A DNA stretch of 64,000 nt from Bombus terrestris (lineage: Eukaryota > Arthropoda > Insecta > Hymenoptera > Apidae): the NCBI RefSeq assembly GCF_910591885.1, contig NW_025963666.1, positions 41,544 to 105,543 of the forward strand, read 5' to 3'. Shown piece after piece: positions 28,761 through 41,114 of this stretch; within the stretch, counting starts at the first letter, position 1, and each line of letters begins with the position of its first letter. Both the position numbers and the translations under genes were made by a program. The notes below the pieces were generated by a model. The model saw nothing but the letters and a program-made list of their open reading frames with translations, was not told the DNA's origin and made no database searches.

Positions 28761-28772
28761 TCCAACGGCCCA
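28761..28772. other. Register break 1: 3-bp deletion
   Basis: The sequence reads TCCAACGG directly followed by CCCACG, so TGT is missing at a unit junction. This is the first departure from perfect 10-bp register in the window; units now start at positions ending in 8. It is private to HOR copy B. Confidence 0.95.
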
Positions 28773-31700
28773 CGTTGTCCCACGTTGTCCCACGTTGTCC
28801 CACGGTGTCCAACGATGTCCAACGGTGTCCAGCGATGTCCAACGGTGTCCCACGTTGTCCCACGTTTTCCCACGTTGTCCCACGTTGTCCCACGGTGTCC
28901 AACGATGTCCAACGGTGTCCCACGTTGTCCCACGTTGTTCCATGGTTTCCCACGTTGTCCCACGTTGTCCCACGTTGTCCCACGGTGTCCAACGATGTCC
29001 AACGGTGTCCAACGGTGTCCAACGGTGTCCAACGGTGTCCCACGTTGTCCCACGTTGTCCCACGTTGTCCCACGATGTCCCACGTTGTCCCACGTTGTCC
29101 CACGTTGTCCCACGTTGTCCCACGATGTCCCACGTTGTCCCACGTTGTCCCACGTTGTCCCACGTTGTCCCACGTTGTCCCACGTTGTCCCACGTTGTCC
29201 CACGTTGTCCCACGTTGTCCCACGTTGTCCCACGGTGTCCAACGATGTCCAACGGTGTCCAACGGTGTCCCACGTTGTCCCACGTTGTCCCACGTTGTCC
29301 CACGTTGTCCCACGTTGTCCCACGTTGTCCAACGATGTCCAACGGTGTCCCACGTTGTCCCACGTTGTCCCACGTTGTCCCACGTTGTCCCACGTTGTCC
29401 CACGTTGTCCCACGTTGTCCCACGTTGTCCCACGTTGTCCCACGTTGTCCCACGTTGTCCCACGGTGTCCAACGATGTCCAACGATGTCCAACGGTGTCC
29501 CACGTTGTCCCACGTTGTTCCATGGTTTCCCACGTTGTCCCACGTTGTCCCACGTTGTCCCACGGTGTCCAACGATGTCCAACGGTGTCCAACGGTGTCC
29601 AACGGTGTCCAACGGTGTCCCACGTTGTCCCACGTTGTCCCACGTTGTCCCACGTTGTCCCACGATGTCCCACGTTGTCCCACGTTGTCCCACGTTGTCC
29701 CACGATGTCCCACGTTGTCCCACGTTGTCCCACGTTGTCCCACGTTGTCCCACGATGTCCCACGTTGTCCCACGTTGTCCCACGTTGTCCCACGATGTCC
29801 CACGTTGTCCCACGTTGTCCCACGTTGTCCCACGATGTCCCACGTTGTCCCACGTTGTCCCACGTTGTCCCACGTTGTCCCACGGTGTCCAACGATGTCC
29901 AACGGTGTCCAGCGATGTCCAACGGTGTCCCACGTTGTCCCACGTTTTCCCACGTTGTCCCACGTTGTCCCACGGTGTCCAACGATGTCCAACGATGTCC
30001 AACGGTGTCCCACGTTGTCCCACGTTGTTCCATGGTTTCCCACGTTGTCCCACGTTGTCCCACGTTGTCCCACGGTGTCCAACGATGTCCAACGGTGTCC
30101 AACGGTGTCCAACGGTGTCCAACGGTGTCCCACGTTGTCCCACGTTGTCCCACGTTGTCCCACGTTGTCCCACGTTGTCCCACGATGTCCCACGTTGTCC
30201 CACGTTGTCCCACGTTGTCCCACGTTGTCCCACGTTGTCCCACGTTGTCCCACGTTGTCCCACGTTGTCCCACGGTGTCCAACGATGTCCAACGGTGTCC
30301 AACGGTGTCCAACGGTGTCCCACGTTGTCCCACGTTGTCCCACGTTGTCCCACGTTGTCCCACGGTGTCCAACGATGTCCAACGGTGTCCCACGTTGTCC
30401 CACGTTGTCCCACGTTGTCCCACGATGTCCCACGTTGTCCCACGTTGTCCCACGTTGTCCCACGTTGTCCCACGTTGTCCCACGGTGTCCAACGATGTCC
30501 AACGGTGTCCAACGGTGTCCAACGGTGTCCAACGGTGTCCCAAGTTGTCCCACGTTGTCCCACGTTGTCCCACGGTGTCCAACGATATCCAACGGTGTCC
30601 CACGTTGTCCCACGGTGTCCAACGATGTCCAACGGTGTCCCACGTTGTCCAACGGTGTCCCACGTTGTCCCACGTTGTCCCACGTTGTCCCACGTTGTCC
30701 CACGTTGTCCCACGTTGTCCCACGTTGTCCCACGTTGTCCCACGTTGTCCCACGTTGTCCCACGGTGTCCAACGATGTCCAACGGTGTCCAACGGTGTCC
30801 CACGGTGTCCAACGGTGTCCCACGTTGTCCCACGTTGTCCCACGTTGTCCCACGTTGTCCCACGTTGTCCCACGTTGTCCCACGTTGTCCAACGATGTCC
30901 AACGGTGTCCCACGTTGTCCCACGTTGTTCCATGGTTTCCCACGTTGTCCCACGTTGTCCCACGTTGTCCCACGTTGTCCCACGTTGTCCCACGGTGTCC
31001 CACGGTGTCCAACTATGTCCAACGGTGTCCCACGTTGTCCCACGTTGTCCCACGATGTCCCACGTTGTCCCACGTTGTCCCACGTTGTCCCACGTTGTCC
31101 CACGTTGTCCCACGTTGTCCCACGTGGTCCCACGTTGTCCCACGTTGTCCCACGTTGTCCCACGGTGTCCAACGATGTCCAACGGTGTCCCACGTTGTCC
31201 AACGGTGTCCCACGTTGTCCCACGTTGTCCCACGTTGTCCCACGTTGTCCCACGATGTCCCACGTTGTCCCACGTTGTCCCACGTTGTCCCACGTTGTCC
31301 CACGTTGTCCCACGGTGTCCAACGATGTCCAACGTTGTCCCACGTTGTCCCACGATGTCCCACGTTGTCCCACGTTGTCCCACGTTGTCCCACGTTGTCT
31401 CACGTTGTCCCACGTTGTCCAACGATGTCCAACGGTGTCCCACGTTGTCCCCCGTTGTTCCATGGTTTCCCACGTTGTCCCACGTTGTCCCACGTTGTCC
31501 CACGGTGTCCAACGATGTCCAACGGTGTCCAACGGTGTCCAACGGTGTCCAACGGTGTCCCACGTTGTCCCACGTTGTCCCACGTTGTCCCACGGTGTCC
31601 AACGTTGTCCAACGGTGTCCCACGTTGTCCCACGTTGTCCCACGTTGTCCCACGTTGTCCCACGTTGTCCCACGATGTCCCACGTTGTCCCACGTTGTTC

Positions 31701-32827
31701 CATGGTTTCCCACGTTGTCCCACGTTGTCCCACGTTGTCCCACGGTGTCCAACGATGTCCAACGGTGTCCAACGGTGTCCAACGGTGTCCAACGGTGTCC
31801 CACGTTGTCCCACGTTGTCCCACGTCGTCCCACGTTGTCCCACGTTGTCCCACGATGTCCCACGTTGTCCCACGATGTCCCACGTTGTCCCACGTTGTCC
31901 CACGTGGTCCGACGTTGTCCCACGTTGTCCCACGGTGTCCAACGGTGTCCCACGTTGTCCCACGTTGTCCCACGTTGTCCCACGTTGTCCAACGATGTCC
32001 AACGGTGTCCCACGTTGTCCCACGTTGTTCCATGGTTTCCCACGTTGTCCCACGTTGTCCCACGGTGTCCAACGATGTCCAACGGTGTCCAACGGTGTCC
32101 AACGGTGTCCAACGGTGTCCCACGTTGTCCCACGTTGTCCCACGTTGTCCCACGGTGTCCAACGATGTCCAACGGTGTCCCACGTTGTCCCACGTTGTCC
32201 CACGTTGTCCCACGTTGTCCCACGATGTCCCACGTTGTCCCACGTTGTCCCACGTTGTCCCACGTTGTCCCACGTTGTCCCACGTTGTCCCACGTTGTCC
32301 CACGTTGTCCCACGGTGTCCAACGATGTCCAACGGTGTCCAACGGTGTCCAACGGTGTCCAACGATGTCCAACGATGTCCAACGATGTCCAACGATGTCC
32401 AACGGTGTCCAACGGTGTCCCACGGTGTCCAACGGTGTCCCACGTTGTCCCACGTTGTCCCACGTTGTCCCACGTTGTCCCACGTTGTCCCACGTTGTCC
32501 CACGTTGTCCCACGTTGTCCCACGTTGTCCCACGTTGTCCCACGTTGTCCCACGTTGTCCCACGTTGTCCCACGTTGTCCCACGTTGTCCCACGTTGTCC
32601 CACGTTGTCCCACGTTGTCCCACGGTGTCCAACGATGTCCAACGGTGTCCAACGGTGTCCCACGGTGTCCAACGGTGTCCCACGTTGTCCCACGTTGTCC
32701 CACGTTGTCCCACGTTGTCCCACGTTGTCCCACGTTGTCCCACGTTGTCCAACGATGTCCAACGGTGTCCCACGTTGTCCCACGTTGTTCCATGGTTTCC
32801 CACGTTGTCCCACGTTGTCCCACGTTG

Positions 32828-33257
32828 TCCCACGGTGTCCAACGATGTCCAACGATGTCCAACGGTGTCCCACGATGTCCAACGATGTCCAACGATGTCC
32901 AACGGTGTCCAACGATGTCCAACGGTGTCCAACGATGTCCAACGATGTCCAACGGTGTCCCACGATGTCCAACGATGTCCAACGATGTCCAACGGTGTCC
33001 AACGGTCTCCAACGGTGTCCCACGGTGTCCAACGATGTCCAACGATGTCCAACGGTGTCCAACGGTGTCCAACGGTGTCCCACGGTGTCCAACGGTGTCC
33101 CACGTTGTCCCACGTTGTCCCACGTTGTCCCACGTTGTCCCACGATGTCCCACGTTGTCCAACGGTGTCCAACGGTGTCCAACGATGTCCAACGATGTCC
33201 AACGGTGTCCCACGATGTCCAACGATGTCCAACGATGTCCAACGATGTCCAGCGGTG
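32828..33257. repeat. d/e/b-rich block, copy C
   Basis: Copy of the same block, 6,747 bp after copy B, with TCCAACGGTC at 32,998 and TCCAGCGGTG at 33,248. It shares the copy-B form of the early unit order, so B and C are closer to each other here than to A. Confidence 0.87.
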
Positions 33258-36200
33258 TCCCACGTTGTCCCACGTTGTCCCACGTTGTCCCACGTTGTCC
33301 CACGTTGTCCCACGTTGTCCCACGGTGTCCAACGATGTCCAACGGTGTCCAACGGTGTCCCACGGTGTCCAACGGTGTCCCACGTTGTCCCACGTTGTCC
33401 CACGTTGTCCCACGTTGTCCCACGTTGTCCCACGTTGTCCAACGATGTCCAACGGTGTCCCACGTTGTCCCACGTTGTTCCATGGTTTCCCACGTTGTCC
33501 CACGTTGTCCCACGTTGTCCCACGGTGTCCAACGATGTCCAACGGTGTCCAACGGTGTCCAACGGTGTCCAACGGTGTCCCACGTTGTCCCACGTTGTCC
33601 CACGTTGTCCCACGGTGTCCAACGATGTCCAACGGTGTCCCACGTTGTCCCACGTTGTCCCACGTTGTCCCACGTTGTCCCACGTTGTCCCACGATGTCC
33701 CACGTTGTCCCACGTTGTCCCACGTTGTCCCACGTTGTCCCACGTTGTCCCACGTTGTCCCACGTTGTCCCACGTTGTCCCACGTTGTCCCACGTTGTCC
33801 CACGTTGTCCCACGTTGTCCCACGTTGTCCCACGGTGTCCAACGATGTCCAACGGTGTCCAGCGATGTCCAACGGTGTCCCACGTTGTCCCACGTTTTCC
33901 CACGTTGTCCCACGTTGTCCCACGGTGTCCAACGATGTCCAACGATGTCCAACGGTGTCCCACGTTGTCCCACGTTGTTCCATGGTTTCCCACGTTGTCC
34001 CACGTTGTCCCACGTTGTCCCACGTTGTCCCACGATGTCCCACGTTGTCCCACGTTGTCCCACGTTGTCCCACGTTGTCCCACGTTGTCCCACGTTGTCC
34101 CACGTTGTCCCACGTTGTCCCACGTTGTCCCACGGTGTCCAACGATGTCCAACGGTGTCCAACGGTGTCCGACGGTGTCCAACGGTGTCCCACGTTGTCC
34201 CACGTTGTCCCACGTTGTCCCACGTTGTCCCACGTTGTCCCACGTTGTCCCACGTTGTCCAACGATGTCCAACGGTGTCCCACGTTGTCCCACGTTGTTC
34301 CATGGTTTCCCACGTTGTCCCACGTTGTCCCACGTTGTCCCACGGTGTCCAACGATGTCCAACGGTGTCCAACGGTGTCCAACGGTGTGCAACGGTGTCC
34401 CACGTTGTCCCACGTTGTCCCACGTTGTCCCACGGTGTCCAACGATGTCCAACGGTGTCCCACGTTGTCCCACGTTGTCCCACGTTGTCCCACGTTGTCC
34501 CACGTTGTCCCACGATGTCCCACGTTGTCCCACGTTGTCCCACGGTGTCCAACGATGTCCAACGGTGTCCAGCGATGTCCAACGGTGTCCCACGTTGTCC
34601 CACGTTTTCCCACGTTGTCCCACGTTGTCCCACGTTGTCCCACGGTGTCCAACGATGTCCAACGATGTCCAACGGTGTCCCACGTTGTCTCACGTTGTTC
34701 CATGGTTTCCCACGTTGTCCCACGTTGTCCCACGTTGTCCCACGGTGTCCAACGATGTCCAACGGTGTCCAACGGTGTCCAACGGTGTCCAACGGTGTCC
34801 CACGTTGTCCCACGTTGTCCCACGTTGTCCCACGATGTCCCACGTTGTCCCACGTTGTCCCACGTTGTCCCACGTTGTCCCACGATGTCCCACGTTGTCC
34901 CACGTTGTCCCACGTTGTCCCACGTTGTCCCACGTTGTCCCACGTTGTCCCACGTTGTCCCACGTTGTCCCACGTTGTCCCACGGTGTCCAACGATGTCC
35001 AACGGTGTCCAACGGTGTCCCACGTTGTCCCACGTTGTCCCACGTTGTCCCACGTTGTCCCACGTTGTCCCACGTTGTCCAACGATGTCCAACGGTGTCC
35101 AACGGTGTCCAACGGTGTCCCACGTTGTCCCACGTTGTCCCACGTTGTCCCACGGTGTCCAACGATGTCCAACGGTGTCCCACGTTGTCCCACGTTGTCC
35201 CACGTTGTCCCACGTTGTCCCACGTTGTCCCACGATGTCCCACGTTGTCCCACGTTGTCCCACGGTGTCCAACGATGTCCAACGGTGTCCAGCGATGTCC
35301 AACGGTGTCCCACGTTGTCCCACGTTTTCCCACGTTGTCCCACGTTGTCCCACGTTGTCCCACGGTGTCCAACGATGTCCAACGATGTCCAACGGTGTCC
35401 CACGTTGTCCCACGTTGTTCCATGGTTTCCCACGTTGTCCCACGTTGTCCCACGTTGTCCCACGTTGTCCCACGTTGTCCCACGGTGTCCAACGATGTCC
35501 AACGGTGTCCAACGGTGTCCCACGTTGTCCCACGTTGTCCCACGTTGTCCCACGTTGTCCCACGGTGTCCAACGATGTCCAACGGTGTCCAGCGATGTCC
35601 AACGGTGTCCCACGTTGTCCCACGTTTTCCCACGTTGTCCCACGTTGTCCCACGGTGTCCAACGATGTCCAACGGTGTCCCACGTTGTCCCACGTTGTTC
35701 CATGGTTTCCCACGTTGTCCCACGTTGTCCCACGTTGTCCCACGGTGTCCAACGATGTCCAACGGTGTCCAACGGTGTCCAACGGTGTCCAACGGTGTCC
35801 CACGTTGTCCCACGTTGTCCCACGTTGTCCCACGATGTCCCACGTTGTCCCACGTTGTCCCACGTTGTCCCACGTTGTCCCACGATGTCCCACGTTGTCC
35901 CACGTTGTCCCACGTTGTCCCACGTTGTCCCACGTTGTCCCACGTTGTCCCACGTTGTCCCACGTTGTCCCACGTTGTCCCACGTTGTCCCACGGTGTCC
36001 AACGATGTCCAACGGTGTCCAACGGTGTCCCACGTTGTCCCACGTTGTCCCACGTTGTCCCACGTTGTCCCACGTTGTCCCACGTTGTCCAACGATGTCC
36101 AACGGTGTCCCACGTTGTCCCACGTTGTCCCACGTTGTCCCACGTTGTCCCACGTTGTCCCACGTTGTCCCACGTTGTCCCACGTTGTCCCACGTTGTCC

Positions 36201-37807
36201 CACGTTGTCCCACGTTGTCCCACGGTGTCCAACGATGTCCAACGATGTCCAACGGTGTCCCACGTTGTCCCACGTTGTTCCATGGTTTCCCACGTTGTCC
36301 CACGTTGTCCCACGTTGTCCCACGGTGTCCAACGATGTCCAACGGTGTCCAACGGTGTCCAACGGTGTCCAACGGTGTCCCACGTTGTCCCACGTTGTCC
36401 CACGTTGTCCCACGTTGTCCCACGATGTCCCACGTTGTCCCACGTTGTCCCACGTTGTCCCACGATGTCCCACGTTGTCCCACGTTGTCCCACGATGTCC
36501 CACGTTGTCCCACGTTGTCCCACGTTGTCCCACGTTGTCCCACGGTGTCCAACGATGTCCAACGGTGTCCAGCGATGTCCAACGGTGTCCCACGTTGTCC
36601 CACGTTGTCCCACGTTGTCCCACGTTGTCCCACGGTGTCCAACGATGTCCAACGATGTCCAACGGTGTCCCACGTTGTCCCACGTTGTTCCATGGTTTCC
36701 CACGTTGTCCCACGTTGTCCCACGTTGTCCCACGGTGTCCAACGATGTCCAACGGTGTCCAACGGTGTCCAACGGTGTCCAACGGTGTCCCACGTTGTCC
36801 CACGTTGTCCCACGTTGTCCCACGTTGTCCCACGTTGTCCCACGATGTCCCACGTTGTCCCACGTTGTCCCACGTTGTCCCACGTTGTCCCACGTTGTCC
36901 CACGTTGTCCCACGTTGTCCCACGTTGTCCCACGGTGTCCAACGATGTCCAACGGTGTCCAACGGTGTCCAACGGTGTCCCACGTTGTCCCACGTTGTCC
37001 CACGTTGTCCCACGTTGTCCCACGGTGTCCAACGATGTCCAACGGTGTCCCACGTTGTCCCACGTTGTCCCACGTTGTCCCACGATGTCCCACGTTGTCC
37101 CACGTTGTCCCACGTTGTCCCACGTTGTCCCACGTTGTCCCACGGTGTCCAACGATGTCCAACGGTGTCCAACGGTGTCCAACGGTGTCCAACGGTGTCC
37201 CAAGTTGTCCCACGTTGTCCCACGTTGTCCCACGGTGTCCAACGATATCCAACGGTGTCCCACGTTGTCCCACGGTGTCCAACGATGTCCAACGGTGTCC
37301 CACGTTGTCCAACGGTGTCCCACGTTGTCCCACGTTGTCCCACGTTGTCCCACGTTGTCCCACGTTGTCCCACGTTGTCCCACGTTGTCCCACGTTGTCC
37401 CACGTTGTCCCACGTTGTCCCACGGTGTCCAACGATGTCCAACGGTGTCCAACGGTGTCCCACGGTGTCCAACGGTGTCCCACGTTGTCCCACGTTGTCC
37501 CACGTTGTCCCACGTTGTCCCACGTTGTCCCACGTTGTCCCACGTTGTCCAACGATGTCCAACGGTGTCCCACGTTGTCCCACGTTGTTCCATGGTTTCC
37601 CACGTTGTCCCACGTTGTCCCACGTTGTCCCACGTTGTCCCACGTTGTCCCACGGTGTCCCACGGTGTCCAACTATGTCCAACGGTGTCCCACGTTGTCC
37701 CACGTTGTCCCACGATGTCCCACGTTGTCCCACGTTGTCCCACGTTGTCCCACGTTGTCCCACGTTGTCCCACGTTGTCCCACGTGGTCCCACGTTGTCC
37801 CACGTTG

Positions 37808-37820
37808 TCCCACGTCCAAC
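37808..37820. other. Register break 2: 3-bp deletion
   Basis: TCCCACG is joined directly to TCCAACG, with TTG missing. Units now start at positions ending in 5. It is private to HOR copy C, so it happened after the B/C duplication. Confidence 0.95.
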
Positions 37821-40800
37821 GATGTCCAACGGTGTCCCACGTTGTCCCACGGTGTCCCACGTTGTCCCACGTTGTCCCACGTTGTCCCACGTTGTCCCAC
37901 GTTGTCCCACGTTGTCCCACGTTGTCCCACGTTGTCCCACGTTGTCCCACGTTGTCCCACGGTGTCCAACGATGTCCAACGTTGTCCCACGTTGTCCCAC
38001 GATGTCCCACGTTGTCCCACGTTGTCCCACGTTGTCCCACGTTGTCCCACGTTGTCCCACGTTGTCCAACGATGTCCAACGGTGTCCCACGTTGTCCCAC
38101 GTTGTTCCATGGTTTCCCACGTTGTCCCACGTTGTCCCACGTTGTCCCACGGTGTCCAACGATGTCCAACGGTGTCCAACGGTGTCCAACGGTGTCCAAC
38201 GGTGTCCCACGTTGTCCCACGTTGTCCCACGTTGTCCCACGGTGTCCAACGTTGTCCAACGGTGTCCCACGTTGTCCCACGTTGTCCCACGTTGTCCCAC
38301 GTTGTCCCACGTTGTCCCACGTTGTCCCACGTTGTCCCACGTTGTTCCATGGTTTCCCACGTTGTCCCACGTTGTCCCACGTTGTCCCACGGTGTCCAAC
38401 GATGTCCAACGGTGTCCAACGGTGTCCAACGGTGTCCAACGGTGTCCCACGTTGTCCCACGTTGTCCCACGTTGTCCCACGTTGTCCCACGTTGTCCCAC
38501 GATGTCCCACGTTGTCCCACGATGTCCCACGTTGTCCCACGTTGTCCCACGTGGTCCGACGTTGTCCCACGTTGTCCCACGGTGTCCAACGGTGTCCCAC
38601 GTTGTCCCACGTTGTCCCACGTTGTCCCACGTTGTCCAACGATGTCCAACGGTGTCCCACGTTGTCCCACGTTGTTCCATGGTTTCCCACGTTGTCCCAC
38701 GTTGTCCCACGGTGTCCAACGATGTCCAACGGTGTCCAACGGTGTCCAACGGTGTCCAACGGTGTCCCACGTTGTCCCACGTTGTCCCACGTTGTCCCAC
38801 GGTGTCCAACGATGTCCAACGGTGTCCCACGTTGTCCCACGTTGTCCCACGTTGTCCCACGTTGTCCCACGATGTCCCACGTTGTCCCACGTTGTCCCAC
38901 GTTGTCCCACGTTGTCCCACGTTGTCCCACGTTGTCCCACGTTGTCCCACGTTGTCCCACGTTGTCCCACGTTTTCCCACGTTGTCCCACGTTGTCCCAC
39001 GGTGTCCAACGATGTCCAACGGTGTCCAACGGTGTCCCACGGTGTCCAACGTTGTCCCACGGTGTCCAACGATGTCCAACGGTGTCCCACGTTGTCCAAC
39101 GGTGTCCCACGTTGTCCCACGTTGTCCCACGTTGTCCCACGTTGTCCCACGTTGTCCCACGTTGTCAAACGATGTCCCACGGTGTCCCACGTTGTCCCAC
39201 GTTGTCCCACGTTGTCCCACGTTGTCCCACGTTGTCCCACGTTGTCCCACGTTGTCCCACGTTGTCCCACGTTGTCCCACGGTGTCCAACGATGTCCAAC
39301 GGTGTCCAACGGTGTCCCACGGTGTCCAACGGTGTCCCACGTTGTCCCACGTTGTCCCACGTTGTCCCACGTTGTCCCACGTTGTCCCACGTTGTCCCAC
39401 GTTGTCCAACGATGTCCAACGGTGTCCCACGTTGTCCCACGTTGTTCCATGGTTTCCCACGTTGTCCCACGTTGTCCCACGTTGTCCCACGGTGTCCAAC
39501 GATGTCCAACGGTGTCCAACGGTGTCCAACGGTGTCCAACGATGTCCCACGTTGTCCCACGTTGTCCCACGTTGTCCCACGTTGTCCCACGTTGTTCCAT
39601 GGTTTCCCACGTTGTCCCACGTTGTCCCACGTTGTCCCACGTTGTCCCACGGTGTCCAACGATGTCCAACGATGTCCAACGGTGTCCCACGTTGTCCCAC
39701 GTTGTTCCATGGTTTCCCACGTTGTCCCACGTTGTCCCACGTTGTCCCACGTTGTCCCACGTTGTCCAACGATGTCCAACGGTGTCCCACGTTGTCCCAC
39801 GTTGTTCCATGGTTTCCCACGTTGTCCCACGTTGTCCCACGTTGTCCCACGGTGTCCAACGATGTCCAACGGTGTCCAACGGTGTCCAACGGTGTCCAAC
39901 GGTGTCCCACGTTGTCCCACGTTGTCCCACGTTGTCCCACGGTGTCCAACGTTGTCCAACGGTGTCCCACGTTGTCCCACGTTGTCCCACGTTGTCCCAC
40001 GTTGTCCCACGTTGTCCCACGATGTCCCACGTTGTCCCACGTTGTTCCATGGTTTCCCACGTTGTCCCACGTTGTCCCACGTTGTCCCACGGTGTCCAAC
40101 GATGTCCAACGGTGTCCAACGGTGTCCAACGGTGTCCAACGGTGTCCCACGTTGTCCCACGTTGTCCCACGTTGTCCCACGTTGTCCCACGTTGTCCCAC
40201 GATGTCCCACGTTGTCCCACGATGTCCCACGTTGTCCCACGTTGTCCCACGTGGTCCGACGTTGTCCCACGTTGTCCCACGGTGTCCAACGGTGTCCCAC
40301 GTTGTCCCACGTTGTCCCACGTTGTCCCACGTTGTCCAACGATGTCCAACGGTGTCCCACGTTGTCCCACGTTGTTCCATGGTTTCCCACGTTGTCCCAC
40401 GTTGTCCCACGGTGTCCAACGATGTCCAACGGTGTCCAACGGTGTCCAACGGTGTCCAACGGTGTCCCACGTTGTCCCACGTTGTCCCACGTTGTCCCAC
40501 GGTGTCCAACGATGTCCAACGGTGTCCCACGTTGTCCCACGTTGTCCCACGTTGTCCCACGTTGTCCCACGATGTCCCACGTTGTCCCACGTTGTCCCAC
40601 GTTGTCCCACGTTGTCCCACGTTGTCCCACGTTGTCCCACGTTGTCCCACGTTGTCCCACGTTGTCCCACGTTTTCCCACGTTGTCCCACGTTGTCCCAC
40701 GGTGTCCAACGATGTCCAACGGTGTCCAACGGTGTCCCACGGTGTCCAACGTTGTCCCACGGTGTCCAACGATGTCCAACGGTGTCCCACGTTGTCCAAC

Positions 40801-41114
40801 GGTGTCCCACGTTGTCCCACGTTGTCCCACGTTGTCCCACGTTGTCAAACGATGTCCCACGTTGTCCCACGTTGTCCCACGTTGTCCCACGTTGTCCCAC
40901 GTTGTCCCACGTTGTCCCACGTTGTCCCACGTTGTCCCACGTTGTCCCACGTTGTCCCACGGTGTCCAACGATGTCCGACGGTGTCCAACGGTGTCCCAC
41001 GGTGTCCAACGGTGTCCCACGTTGTCCCACGTTGTCCCACGTTGTCCCACGTTGTCCCACGTTGTCCCACGTTGTCCCACGTTGTCCAACGATGTCCAAC
41101 GGTGTCCCACGTTG

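Larger units (their letters stand above)
25561..32307. repeat. Higher-order repeat copy B (short form, 6,747 bp)
   Basis: Landmarks of copy A recur at +10,250 bp: TCCAACGGTC 26,251, TCCAGCGGTG 26,501, TGCAACGGTG 27,641, TCTCACGTTG 27,941. After a 3-bp deletion near 28,768 and the loss of one whole unit they lie at +10,237: TCCAACGATA 30,578, TCCAACTATG 31,008, h-g 31,898. Copy B then passes straight into copy C within a run of a units at about 32,228-32,307. It therefore lacks the second 1.7-kb subrepeat and the f-rich tail that copies A and C have. This is what unequal crossing-over between misaligned copies would leave. Confidence 0.88.
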
